Assembly (NCBI RefSeq): GCF_003610355.1
Contig: NZ_RAPY01000008.1
Coordinates: 1-64,000, forward strand
Direction: 5' to 3'
Source: Sphingobacterium detergens
GTDB lineage: Bacteria; Bacteroidota; Bacteroidia; Sphingobacteriales; Sphingobacteriaceae
Length of the DNA: 64,000 nt
Position numbers and translations under genes: made by a program. The notes under the pieces were generated by a model that did not search any database, had not been told where the DNA came from, and worked only from the letters and a program-made list of their open reading frames with translations. Positions 36,150 through 43,730 of the stretch are shown one piece after another (position 1 is the stretch's first letter; each line of letters begins with the position of its first letter).

Positions 36150-38132
36150 ATGAATAGTTTTTTTGCTCGCAAGTACGTCGTTTCCGGAATCTTTGTTGCC
36201 ATCGCGCTGACTTTGATTGCCCGTTTATTTTATTTACAGATCATCGACGATTCCTATATACATTCAGCCAATAGTAATGTCATGCGTAAGGTCATTGTCT
36301 ATCCTGCAAGGGGTGTTATTTTAGACCGCAAAGGAAAAGTATTGGTACAAAATGAACCTGTTTACGACCTAATGGTTACCCCTCGTGAAGTCAAGGAGAT
36401 TGACACGGCTTTGTTTTGTAAATTAATTGATATTGACAAAGAAGGCTTTATTAAACGGATGGATAAGGCTCGTGCCCATTCTCCATACAGGGCATCAATT
36501 TTTGAAAAACAGCTATCCGTCCGGACTTGGGCGCAATATCAAGAATATCAATATCAGTTTCGTGGATTTTATGTTCAAAAGAGAACCATCAGAAGTTATC
36601 CCGATAGTATTGCTGCTCAGTTTTTGGGTTATGTAAGTGAAGTAAACGATAAAGATATTGAACGATCCAACGGATTTTACCGAAGTGGTGACTATATCGG
36701 AAGAAGTGGTGTCGAACGTTCCTACGAAGATCTAATTCGCGGTAAAAGAGGCGTCAACAATTTGATGGTGGATGCGCTAAATCGTCCCAAAGGGATATTT
36801 ATGGAAGGGAAATACGATACCTTGGCCGTTGCTGGTGAAGGATTAGTTTCCTCGTTAGACAAGGATCTTCAAATATTAGGTGAAAGCTTAATGAAAAATA
36901 AGCTCGGTTCTATTGTCGCCATTGAGCCCGCAACGGGGGAAATCTTGGCCTATATAAGTAGCCCGAGTTACAACCCCAATCTGATGGTAGGTCGACAAGT
37001 CGGCAATAATTACATGAAATTATTGAATGACGATACCAAGCCCCTTTTTAATCGTCCTATTCAAGCCTCGTATCCTCCGGGATCCGTTTTTAAGGTTGTT
37101 TCAGCCCTGACTGCACAGCAAGCTGGCGTCATCGACCGAAACACCGTATTTTTCTGTCCTCATGGTTATAGCTATGGTGGCGGACGCGGCTGGATGGGCT
37201 GTACACACTACCACGGTTCAACCACTTTACAACGTTCTGTAGCAGTATCCTGTAATACCTATTATGGGTTCACCTACGCCAAAATGATCGACGGACGGGG
37301 GCTCTCGGGGCCAAAAGCTTATGATCTATGGCGTAATGCAACTACGCAGTTTGGAATCGGGCACAAATTAGGGATAGATTTACCGGGGGAAAAACCGGGA
37401 TTATTGCCCACATCGGAGTTTTATACAAAACGATATGGCAATGACAAATGGCGTTCAAGTTTCAACATCTCCCTCTCTATTGGCCAGGGAGAGATGGGTA
37501 TAACACCGCTACAAATGGCCAATATTATGGCTATTGTAGCCAACAAAGGTTTTTACTATAGACCGCATCTCATCAAGGGTATCGGCGCACAAAAAATCGC
37601 CAAAAAGGAATTTACAGAAAAGATCAGCGCTGGGGTAGATGAAAAATATTATCCTGTAGTCATCCAGGGGATGAGCGACGCTGTCAACACACCTGAAGGA
37701 ACAGCTTGGTCGAATCGTATCCCGGGTATTGAAATGTGTGGAAAAACAGGGACGGCACAAAATCCACATGGAGAAAATCACGCCGTATTTTTTGCATTTG
37801 CACCACGGGAAAATCCTAAAATTGCCATTGCAGTATTTGTTGAAAATGCTGGTTATGGTGGAACTTGGGCTGGTCCAATCGCCAGTATGATGGTGGAAAA
37901 ATACCTGAAGGATACCATTACGACACCAAAATATATTCAGGATCGGATTTATAAAGCAAACTTTCTTCCTGCACCAAAGAAAGTAATAGATCCGAAAAGT
38001 AAAGATGTCAAGAAAGCGGATTCGATCAAATCAAAAACAGATACTGTTAAATCAAAACGACAATTAGCGGCATTGGTAAAACCAAAAGAAACAATTGTTC
38101 ACCATAGTGAGGTAAAAAGAAGACATGAATAA
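36150..38132 (+). CDS. mrdA: Penicillin-binding protein 2 (elongation-specific transpeptidase)
   Basis: A 660-residue class B PBP. A single N-terminal membrane helix (VVSGIFVAIALTLIARLFYL) precedes the dimerisation/pedestal domain (ARGVILDRKGKVLVQNEP) and the transpeptidase domain. The active-site motifs are SVFK (Ser312, Lys315), SCN in VAVSCNTYYG, and KTGT starting at Lys532. It cross-links lateral wall peptidoglycan with RodA. A Lys-rich C-terminal tail of about 50 residues (DPKSKDVKKADSIKSK) extends beyond the catalytic domain and is probably disordered. The gene overlaps rodA by 8 bases. Confidence 0.95.
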   Translation: MNSFFARKYVVSGIFVAIALTLIARLFYLQIIDDSYIHSANSNVMRKVIVYPARGVILDRKGKVLVQNEPVYDLMVTPREVKEIDTALFCKLIDIDKEGFIKRMDKARAHSPYRASIFEKQLSVRTWAQYQEYQYQFRGFYVQKRTIRSYPDSIAAQFLGYVSEVNDKDIERSNGFYRSGDYIGRSGVERSYEDLIRGKRGVNNLMVDALNRPKGIFMEGKYDTLAVAGEGLVSSLDKDLQILGESLMKNKLGSIVAIEPATGEILAYISSPSYNPNLMVGRQVGNNYMKLLNDDTKPLFNRPIQASYPPGSVFKVVSALTAQQAGVIDRNTVFFCPHGYSYGGGRGWMGCTHYHGSTTLQRSVAVSCNTYYGFTYAKMIDGRGLSGPKAYDLWRNATTQFGIGHKLGIDLPGEKPGLLPTSEFYTKRYGNDKWRSSFNISLSIGQGEMGITPLQMANIMAIVANKGFYYRPHLIKGIGAQKIAKKEFTEKISAGVDEKYYPVVIQGMSDAVNTPEGTAWSNRIPGIEMCGKTGTAQNPHGENHAVFFAFAPRENPKIAIAVFVENAGYGGTWAGPIASMMVEKYLKDTITTPKYIQDRIYKANFLPAPKKVIDPKSKDVKKADSIKSKTDTVKSKRQLAALVKPKETIVHHSEVKRRHE

Positions 38133-39390
38133 TCAAAAAAATAGTTTCTTTGGAAAAATAGATTGGTTAACAATCACACTCTGGCTCTCACTTTGTCTGA
38201 TCGGTCTATTCAATATCCGCGCAGCTGTATTTAATCCAGAAATGCCTGGTTTTTTCACCTTGGGTACCAACTATGGAAAGCAGTCACTCTATCTGATCTC
38301 AGCGATTATTCTCGGTATATCCATCTTGATTATCGATGCCAAATTTTTCAGCTCGGCCTCACCCATATTTTATGGTATAACAGCTATACTCCTTGTCATT
38401 GTTTTGGTTGTCGGGCGAAATGTCGGCGGAAATCAGGCCTGGATTGATTTAGGATTTTTCAGGTTACAACCCTCCGAGTTTGCCAAGCTCTCCACCTGTC
38501 TGTTGCTGGCCAACTTCCTAAGTGCGCAGAGCAATAAAGCCCCCACCATGCAAACACTGGCCATGGGAGCCGGAATTGTGCTATTTCCTGTATTTTTAGT
38601 TATGCTACAGCCCGACACCGGTTCTGCATTGGCATTCTTTTCCCTGATTTTTGTTTTTTACCGTGAAGGCTATGTAAACAATGAACTATTGATATTTGGA
38701 GGTCTCTGTATCTTACTTTTCGTTTTAGCGCTGTTATTCAATCCATGGATTCTTATTTTAGTCTTGGCTGCTATCATTGGATTTTTTATGTGGAGCTTCC
38801 GAAAAAAGAGAAAATATATTATTAATCTAAGTATCCTTTTTGCAGCCTGTACTGCTTTTATATTATGTGTGGACCTGGTGTACGACCATGTATTACAACC
38901 GCACCAGCGTGACCGAATCGATATCATTTTGGGCAAAACAGAAGACCTCAAAGGAAAGGGTTATAATTTGAACCAGTCCAAAATTGCCATTGGATCGGGC
39001 CAGTTCTGGGGAAAAGGCTATTTGCAGGGAACGCAGACCAAATATAACTTTGTTCCCGAACAAAGTACTGACTTTATCTTCTGTACAGTGGGGGAAGAAT
39101 GGGGCTTTGTAGGTTCAGTAACATTAATTGCCATCTATCTCACGCTGCTCTTGCGTATCATCCATATTGCAGAACGACAGCGTTCGGCTTTCGCCCGAAT
39201 CTATGCCTACGGCGTAGCTTCTATCCTATTTTTTCACTTGTTTATCAATATCGGCATGACCATAGGAATTATCCCTGTCATCGGGATTCCATTGCCATTT
39301 GTCAGCTATGGTGGGTCTTCACTCTGGAGTTTCACGATACTACTCTTTATCATGCTCAAATTTGACTCCAACAGGAAAGGAGTTGTTTAA
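38125..39390 (+). CDS. rodA: Rod-shape-determining SEDS glycosyltransferase RodA
   Basis: A 421-residue polytopic SEDS protein with about ten membrane helices. It polymerises lipid II into glycan strands together with PBP2. SEDS hallmarks include RLQPSEFAKLSTCLLLA, QPDTGSALAF, GYNLNQSKIAIGSGQFWGKGYLQGTQTKYNFVPEQSTDFIF (key Asp in the last part) and IPLPFVSYGGSS near the C-terminus. It overlaps mrdA by 8 bases and ends the shape operon; the next gene is convergent after 28 bases with no obvious terminator between. Confidence 0.95.
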   Translation: MNNQKNSFFGKIDWLTITLWLSLCLIGLFNIRAAVFNPEMPGFFTLGTNYGKQSLYLISAIILGISILIIDAKFFSSASPIFYGITAILLVIVLVVGRNVGGNQAWIDLGFFRLQPSEFAKLSTCLLLANFLSAQSNKAPTMQTLAMGAGIVLFPVFLVMLQPDTGSALAFFSLIFVFYREGYVNNELLIFGGLCILLFVLALLFNPWILILVLAAIIGFFMWSFRKKRKYIINLSILFAACTAFILCVDLVYDHVLQPHQRDRIDIILGKTEDLKGKGYNLNQSKIAIGSGQFWGKGYLQGTQTKYNFVPEQSTDFIFCTVGEEWGFVGSVTLIAIYLTLLLRIIHIAERQRSAFARIYAYGVASILFFHLFINIGMTIGIIPVIGIPLPFVSYGGSSLWSFTILLFIMLKFDSNRKGVV

Positions 39391-39418
39391 CGTACATGTG
39401 GCACTTGGAGAGATTTTT

Positions 39419-40273
39419 CTAAATTCTTTCCAATACCAGTTGAATGGCTTTTTCTACGACTGCTTCAGGATTCGGCGAAAATTCTCCCGCTACCCGACTT
39501 GCTAAAATGGCATTTATGGATAAGGCCTGATGGCCAAACATTTTCGCCAAAGCATAGATACCCGCGGTTTCCATTTCCAGATTGGTCAAACGGAAATTGT
39601 TATGCTTAAATGAATTTACCAAAGGAATCAGATCTGGAATCGTATTATCTGAGCGCAGACAACGTCCTTGTGGTGCATAGAATCCCGGCGCCGTCAATGT
39701 CATCCCCTTGGGCAGATCAAAAGCAATTCGGTCTAATAGACGCTCTCCGGCTCCTGCTACATAAGGTTTTAAACTCAATTGTGGAAAATACCGAATTAGA
39801 GCCTGCTGGATATTCAATTCAATTTCATCGTAAGGCTTTTGATAGAACTGCATCAATGCATCAAAGCCAACCCCATATTCCGAAGCCAATATGCTTCCCA
39901 TTTCAACATCCGTCTGTACAGCACCAGAAGTACCGATACGCACGATATCCAAAGAGGTCAGCTCGCTTTTTACTTCCTTATGCTGAAAATCGATGTTTAC
40001 CAATGCATCCAGCTCATTCAATACAATATCAATATTATCTGTACCTATCCCTGTAGAGATCACGCTCAGCCGTTTAGTACCAATATATCCTGTATGGGTG
40101 ATAAACTCGCGCTTCCCCTTTTTGAGTTCGATACGATCAAAATATTTCGACACCTTGGCGACACGGTCCGGATCTCCTACCGTAATGATCGTATCCGCTA
40201 AATCCTCTGGCAATAAATTCAAATGGTAAATACTTCCATCTGAATTTAAAATGAGTTCTGAATTGTTTATCAT
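39419..40273 (-). CDS. Nucleoside phosphorylase (uridine-phosphorylase-like)
   Basis: A 284-residue member of the PNP/UDP family of phosphorylases, which cleave nucleosides with phosphate to base and ribose-1-phosphate. The phosphate-binding ITVGDPDRVAKVS segment is near residue 30, VIRIGTSGAVQ-like sequence (DIVRIGTSGAVQTDV) near 110, and FRLTNLEMETAGIYALA supplies the ribose-binding Glu. The start is the ATG at 40273, which overlaps the previous stop as ATGA. An in-frame TTG at 40300 would run into the upstream gene. Base specificity is uncertain. Confidence 0.87.
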   Translation of the reverse strand: MINNSELILNSDGSIYHLNLLPEDLADTIITVGDPDRVAKVSKYFDRIELKKGKREFITHTGYIGTKRLSVISTGIGTDNIDIVLNELDALVNIDFQHKEVKSELTSLDIVRIGTSGAVQTDVEMGSILASEYGVGFDALMQFYQKPYDEIELNIQQALIRYFPQLSLKPYVAGAGERLLDRIAFDLPKGMTLTAPGFYAPQGRCLRSDNTIPDLIPLVNSFKHNNFRLTNLEMETAGIYALAKMFGHQALSINAILASRVAGEFSPNPEAVVEKAIQLVLERI

Positions 40274-40887
40274 ATCGTTCTTAAATAATTCAATTGACAA
40301 CCTTCAATTTTCGAAAAACGTTCTACGACACGGTTCACCTGCATTTTACGCACCTCAAATTCCAGATAGCAATTATTGTCAAATTCCTGCTTTTCGATTT
40401 CCAGTCCTTCTTCCTTAATAATGCGCATAACATCATTCATATTTAGATAATCAAAGGTCAACCCATAACTATCATTAACTGTTCGTTCAATTACCTGAGC
40501 TTGATCCAAGGCATCCTGTGTGGCCGATTTATAAGCATTAATCAAGCCTGGTACGCCCAAAAGGGTTCCACCGAAATAACGGACAACAACGACGATTATA
40601 TTTGTAATATCTGCCGAGAGCAAAGCATTTAAAATAGGACGCCCCGCGGTACCAGAAGGTTCACCATCATCGTTTATGCGAAATACATTACGATCTGGAG
40701 TCAGCCGATAAGCCCAGCAGTGGTGTCTTGCTTTTGGATGCAGGGATTTCACCTCCTGTAGCAGATCTTTTAATTTCTCCTCAGATTTAAAAGGAAATGC
40801 ATAGGCAATAAATTTGCTTCCTTTATCTCTAAAAATTCCCTCATAGTTTGCATCGATCGTTCGATAAGTATCTTCAAATAAACTCAC
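40270..40887 (-). CDS. IMPACT/YigZ family protein
   Basis: A 205-residue member of the YigZ/IMPACT (UPF0029) family. Conserved segments are GSKFIAYAFPFKSEE near the N-terminus, HHCWAYRL, FRINDDGEPSGTAGRPIL and VVRYFGGTLLGVPGLI. The eukaryotic relative modulates Gcn2, but the bacterial role is unclear. I choose GTG at 40887: it overlaps the upstream stop as GTGA and places the start next to SLFEDTYRTI. The longer ATG at 40947 would encode a tail inside the transporter gene. Confidence 0.88.
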   Translation of the reverse strand: MSLFEDTYRTIDANYEGIFRDKGSKFIAYAFPFKSEEKLKDLLQEVKSLHPKARHHCWAYRLTPDRNVFRINDDGEPSGTAGRPILNALLSADITNIIVVVVRYFGGTLLGVPGLINAYKSATQDALDQAQVIERTVNDSYGLTFDYLNMNDVMRIIKEEGLEIEKQEFDNNCYLEFEVRKMQVNRVVERFSKIEGCQLNYLRTI

Positions 40888-41756
40888 TGATATGCGATAA
40901 TTAAAACTGAAATAATGGAAAGAACTATCCCCAGGTAATTCAACCACGAAAGTCTTTCTTTAAAAAATAATACACCCACCAAAGCACCCAACGAGATAAC
41001 ACCAATATTCATTCCAGTAAATACGATGGAAGGGTTCTCCGGTAATGCCCGATGAGCTTTCATATAAAATAATATATTACAAAAATTGAAAGCGCCTAAA
41101 ATCAGGCCATAGACGACAGCTTTACCTGAAAAGATCTGCTTTTCAATAAAGATAAAATAGCCTAGTAAACCAAATGCAATCAGCATGGCCATGACAAAGA
41201 TAATAAACATCGAACTGACATAAGGTATCGTCACATGCAATGCCACCTGTTTAAAAAGGATATCAATAATCCCCATACCAATAAAAACAAGCAATGGGTA
41301 GAGAGTATTTTTATATCCTTTATTTGACAGGGTTACTGTAGGGAGAGATTTTCGCCAACCGATGGAACATATTATCGCCAATAGACCTACTCCTATTCCC
41401 AACAGTTTATTTCCCTGTAGCTTTTCGTGGAATAAAAAAAACGCTGCTAGTAAGGGAATAAATAAAGACAGTCGTTGGGCTACCTCCGTTTTTACCAAAC
41501 CACTGTAACGGATAGATAGCGCAATAAATACAAACATCCCCGGTAAAAGTACAGCCAGTGCTACATACAGCGGGAATGGTAAGGCATCCCAGCTAATTTC
41601 TTTTATTTCGGGCCGTAATATAAAATAGGTCAAAGCAACCGCCATAGGATAATTCCAGACAATCACTTGTTTTGTTTCTACGCCATACTGTTTTGCCAAT
41701 TTTAATAATACGGCTACAGTGACGCTACAAATAACACTGATGAGGACAAAAATCAT
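40884..41756 (-). CDS. EamA/DMT-superfamily transporter
   Basis: A 290-residue membrane protein with about ten helices in two five-helix repeats, the drug/metabolite transporter topology (first helix IFVLISVICSVTVAVLLKLA, last LNYLGIVLSIISVLIIAY). The substrate is unknown. It lies 15 bases downstream of the nuclease gene and overlaps the IMPACT gene by 4 bases (GTGA). Confidence 0.85.
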   Translation of the reverse strand: MIFVLISVICSVTVAVLLKLAKQYGVETKQVIVWNYPMAVALTYFILRPEIKEISWDALPFPLYVALAVLLPGMFVFIALSIRYSGLVKTEVAQRLSLFIPLLAAFFLFHEKLQGNKLLGIGVGLLAIICSIGWRKSLPTVTLSNKGYKNTLYPLLVFIGMGIIDILFKQVALHVTIPYVSSMFIIFVMAMLIAFGLLGYFIFIEKQIFSGKAVVYGLILGAFNFCNILFYMKAHRALPENPSIVFTGMNIGVISLGALVGVLFFKERLSWLNYLGIVLSIISVLIIAYQ

Positions 41757-41771
41757 TGTTCTATTACTAAA

Positions 41772-42248
41772 TTATTTCCAAAGCCCACGCTTAGCCTGAC
41801 GGGCCTGTCGTTCTAATTTTACAAAAAAATCAGCATACTGAACATTCGGTGTCAGGGTGTAAGTCACAGCATAGCCCTGCTCTACCAATTCCGCGTTAAC
41901 AAATTTCTCTCTAAGATACACATAAGCGAGAAGTCTTCCATAACGATCCTTTTTACCGACATCAAATACCAGCTTTACATTTTTTCCGGTCAACATAGTT
42001 TTTAGATATTCTTTTGCCTCCACGCCATAGTAACCAACCTCCTTTCGTGCTGTTCTCCTTGTTTCGGGAGCATCAATCCCAATCAAGCGTACCCGCTCGC
42101 CTTTTTTACTACCATTTTCAATCACAAAGGTATCGCCATCAATTACCCGTCGCACCTTCACATACCGCTCCTCCCCTTTATAAGAAAAACCTAAAAACAA
42201 GAAACAGATGATAGTGGCACTCACTAAAAAATTAAATCGCTTTAGCAT
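41772..42248 (-). CDS. Thermonuclease (SNase-like) family nuclease
   Basis: A 158-residue staphylococcal-nuclease-like protein. The N-terminus LNFLVSATIICFLFLGF-type segment (NFLVSATIICFLFLGF) is a signal or anchor helix, so the enzyme is probably periplasmic. Active-site features are present: VIDGDTFVI and IGIDAPET (calcium-binding Asp residues, Arg and Glu) and KKDRYGRLLAYVYL (second catalytic Arg). The start is ATG 42248: the -7 promoter box (42272-42265) lies inside the longer ATG-started frame from 42308, which therefore cannot be right. First gene of a four-gene operon. Confidence 0.88.
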   Translation of the reverse strand: MLKRFNFLVSATIICFLFLGFSYKGEERYVKVRRVIDGDTFVIENGSKKGERVRLIGIDAPETRRTARKEVGYYGVEAKEYLKTMLTGKNVKLVFDVGKKDRYGRLLAYVYLREKFVNAELVEQGYAVTYTLTPNVQYADFFVKLERQARQAKRGLWK

Positions 42249-42264
42249 AAAAATTACATTTGGG

Positions 42265-42272
42265 CAAAGGTA
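42265..42272 (-). promoter_or_regulatory. -7 promoter element of the nuclease operon
   Basis: On the minus strand TACCTTTG matches TAnnTTTG, 16 bases before the ATG at 42248. Confidence 0.55.
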
Positions 42273-42308
42273 ATAAAATACTTTTTCAGCAAACAACGGA
42301 TAAAACAC

Positions 42309-42584
42309 AGCATATTTTAATAAAAAAAACTAGTATTTTTAATAAAAAAAACATCAAAAAAAACAGCACTTTTTAATGTGTTTTTTATGTTAAAAAATCA
42401 TTAAAAAAACAGACACAAAAAAGATAGTAAAAATCATAAAGCACTATATAAAAGAAAATTACAAAAACAAAGCATCTCAAAAAAGCTACAAAAAACATAT
42501 ATTTACAACATAAAAAAAGCAATAAAAAGTAGCATAAAACACATCGATAAATGATGTATTTTTTATGAAAAAAAATATTTTTTC
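42309..42584. other. A-tract-rich, probably curved DNA upstream of the aromatic operon
   Basis: Almost pure A/T sequence with many runs of 4-7 A recurring about every 11-12 bases between 42390 and 42545. Phased A-tracts bend DNA (established knowledge). It contains no credible gene. It lies between the divergent nuclease and aromatic operons, immediately upstream of the pheA leader promoter, so it may act as an UP-like or architectural element (inference). Confidence 0.5.
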
Positions 42585-42614
42585 TTTGATATTTCAAAAA
42601 CATTCGTACATTTG
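42585..42614 (+). promoter_or_regulatory. Promoter of the pheA leader and aromatic operon
   Basis: TTTG (42585-42588) and TACATTTG (42607-42614), separated by 18 bases, fit the Bacteroidota -33/-7 promoter well. The predicted start near 42620 makes the leader peptide begin at the ATG at 42635 rather than the one at 42617. Confidence 0.75.
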
Positions 42615-42634
42615 AAATGTCAAACAACACAAGG

Positions 42635-42700
42635 ATGAACAGATCATATACATATTTCTATTTTAACTTCTTTTATTTTAAAAATAAGAGCCGGGATTAG
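42635..42700 (+). CDS. Phe/Tyr-rich leader peptide of the aromatic operon
   Basis: A 21-codon ORF starting with ATG at 42635 and ending with TAG at 42698-42700. Residues 5-15 read YTYFYFNFFYF: five Phe and four Tyr in eleven codons. There is no Trp. This is the signature of an amino-acid-sensing leader, in which ribosomes stall when Phe-tRNA or Tyr-tRNA is scarce. An in-frame ATG at 42617 would add six residues but lies at or before the predicted transcription start. The stop codon lies at the end of the antiterminator's first strand. The gene is far too short for standard annotation. Confidence 0.85.
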   Translation: MNRSYTYFYFNFFYFKNKSRD

Positions 42701-42766
42701 ATTGTGTATACATTAAAATATAACAAGAAAGAGTCCCGGTTTAGATCATCGGGACTCTTTCTTGTT
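42688..42766 (+). promoter_or_regulatory. Transcription attenuator (antiterminator/terminator) upstream of pheA
   Basis: Terminator: 42722-42738 and 42750-42766 are perfect 17-bp complements with an 11-base loop, and the 3' arm is rich in T (ctttcttgttt). Antiterminator: 42688-42698 can pair with 42732-42742 (about 11 bp, with G-U pairs), using the loop-proximal strand of the terminator, so the two are exclusive. A ribosome finishing the leader covers 42688-42698 and lets the terminator form. A ribosome stalled earlier on the Tyr/Phe codons leaves the antiterminator free and transcription continues into pheA. Confidence 0.85.
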
Positions 42767-42790
42767 TAAGGGCAAAATAGCAACAAAAAA

Positions 42791-43615
42791 ATGAGTTTAA
42801 AAATTGCGATACAAGGAGCAAAAGCTTCATTTCACGAGGAGGCAGCATTTAAATATTTTGGACGCGAAGTCGAAATTGTTGAATGTGATTCATTCAAAAA
42901 AACCTGTGAATTGCTTAAGCAAAGAAAAGTAGATTACATTGTTATGGCGATTGAAAATTCAATTGCGGGTAGTCTGCTACCAAACTACAATCTGCTTCGG
43001 GATTATAAATTTCATATCACAGGAGAAGTCTATCTCAACATTCAACAGAATCTGATGGTATTACCGGGTGTTAAATTGAAAGACATTAAACATATCGAAT
43101 CACATCCGATCGCGATCCGTCAATGCGAAGAATTTCTTTCGGAGCTGGAGGGTGTACGTATTACCGAAGGGTCAGACACAGCAGCCACAGCAAAGATGAT
43201 TGCTGAACGGAAATTGACTGATACAGCTGCAATTGCGGGCACTTTGGCTGCAGAGATTTATGGACTTGAGATTCTAGAGAAAAGAATCGAAACCAATAAA
43301 AAGAATGCAACACGTTTTCTGGTTCTATCGAATGAGGTGGTTGAACACAAAAATGCCAATAAAGCATCTTTATCGTTCCAAACGGGAAATACAGTTGGTT
43401 CCTTAGCGACAATTTTACAGTGTTTTGCTGAGCAAAATATCAACTTGAGCAAGATTCAGTCTATGCCTGTTATCGGAAAACGCAACGAATATGACTTTTT
43501 CGTTGATGTTGAATGGAAAAAACAATCAGACTATGAGGCTGCGATCCGAAAAGTACTCAAACATAGTATCAATTTCAATATTATGGGCGAATACATCAAA
43601 AACGAGAAACTATAA
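42791..43615 (+). CDS. pheA: Prephenate dehydratase
   Basis: A 274-residue monofunctional enzyme converting prephenate to phenylpyruvate, the branch step to phenylalanine. The catalytic domain spans residues 1-180 (IAIQGAKASFHEEAA, YIVMAIENSIAGSLLPNY, ESHPIAIRQCEEFL, and NATRFLVLS near 185 with the essential Thr-Arg). An ACT regulatory domain follows (residues 195-270; GSLATILQCFAEQNINLSKIQS and NEYDFFVDVEW, the ESRP-like Phe-binding region). It starts 24 bases after the attenuator terminator. The next gene is 115 bases away with a possible -7-like box (TACCTTTA, 43710-43717). Confidence 0.95.
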   Translation: MSLKIAIQGAKASFHEEAAFKYFGREVEIVECDSFKKTCELLKQRKVDYIVMAIENSIAGSLLPNYNLLRDYKFHITGEVYLNIQQNLMVLPGVKLKDIKHIESHPIAIRQCEEFLSELEGVRITEGSDTAATAKMIAERKLTDTAAIAGTLAAEIYGLEILEKRIETNKKNATRFLVLSNEVVEHKNANKASLSFQTGNTVGSLATILQCFAEQNINLSKIQSMPVIGKRNEYDFFVDVEWKKQSDYEAAIRKVLKHSINFNIMGEYIKNEKL

Positions 43616-43730
43616 TCAACAATTTAATAATTAAAAAAATCAACTTACCCTGAATCTGTCGGAGCTATAAAGACTTACAAAACAAGCATAACAGCTTAGC
43701 AGACTCAAATACCTTTAAAAATTTATTCCG

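Noticed and set aside
42385-42630. 81-codon minus-strand open frame rich in Phe, Tyr and Cys
   Set aside because: It arises from the A-tract region and overlaps the pheA leader promoter; no start context or domain.
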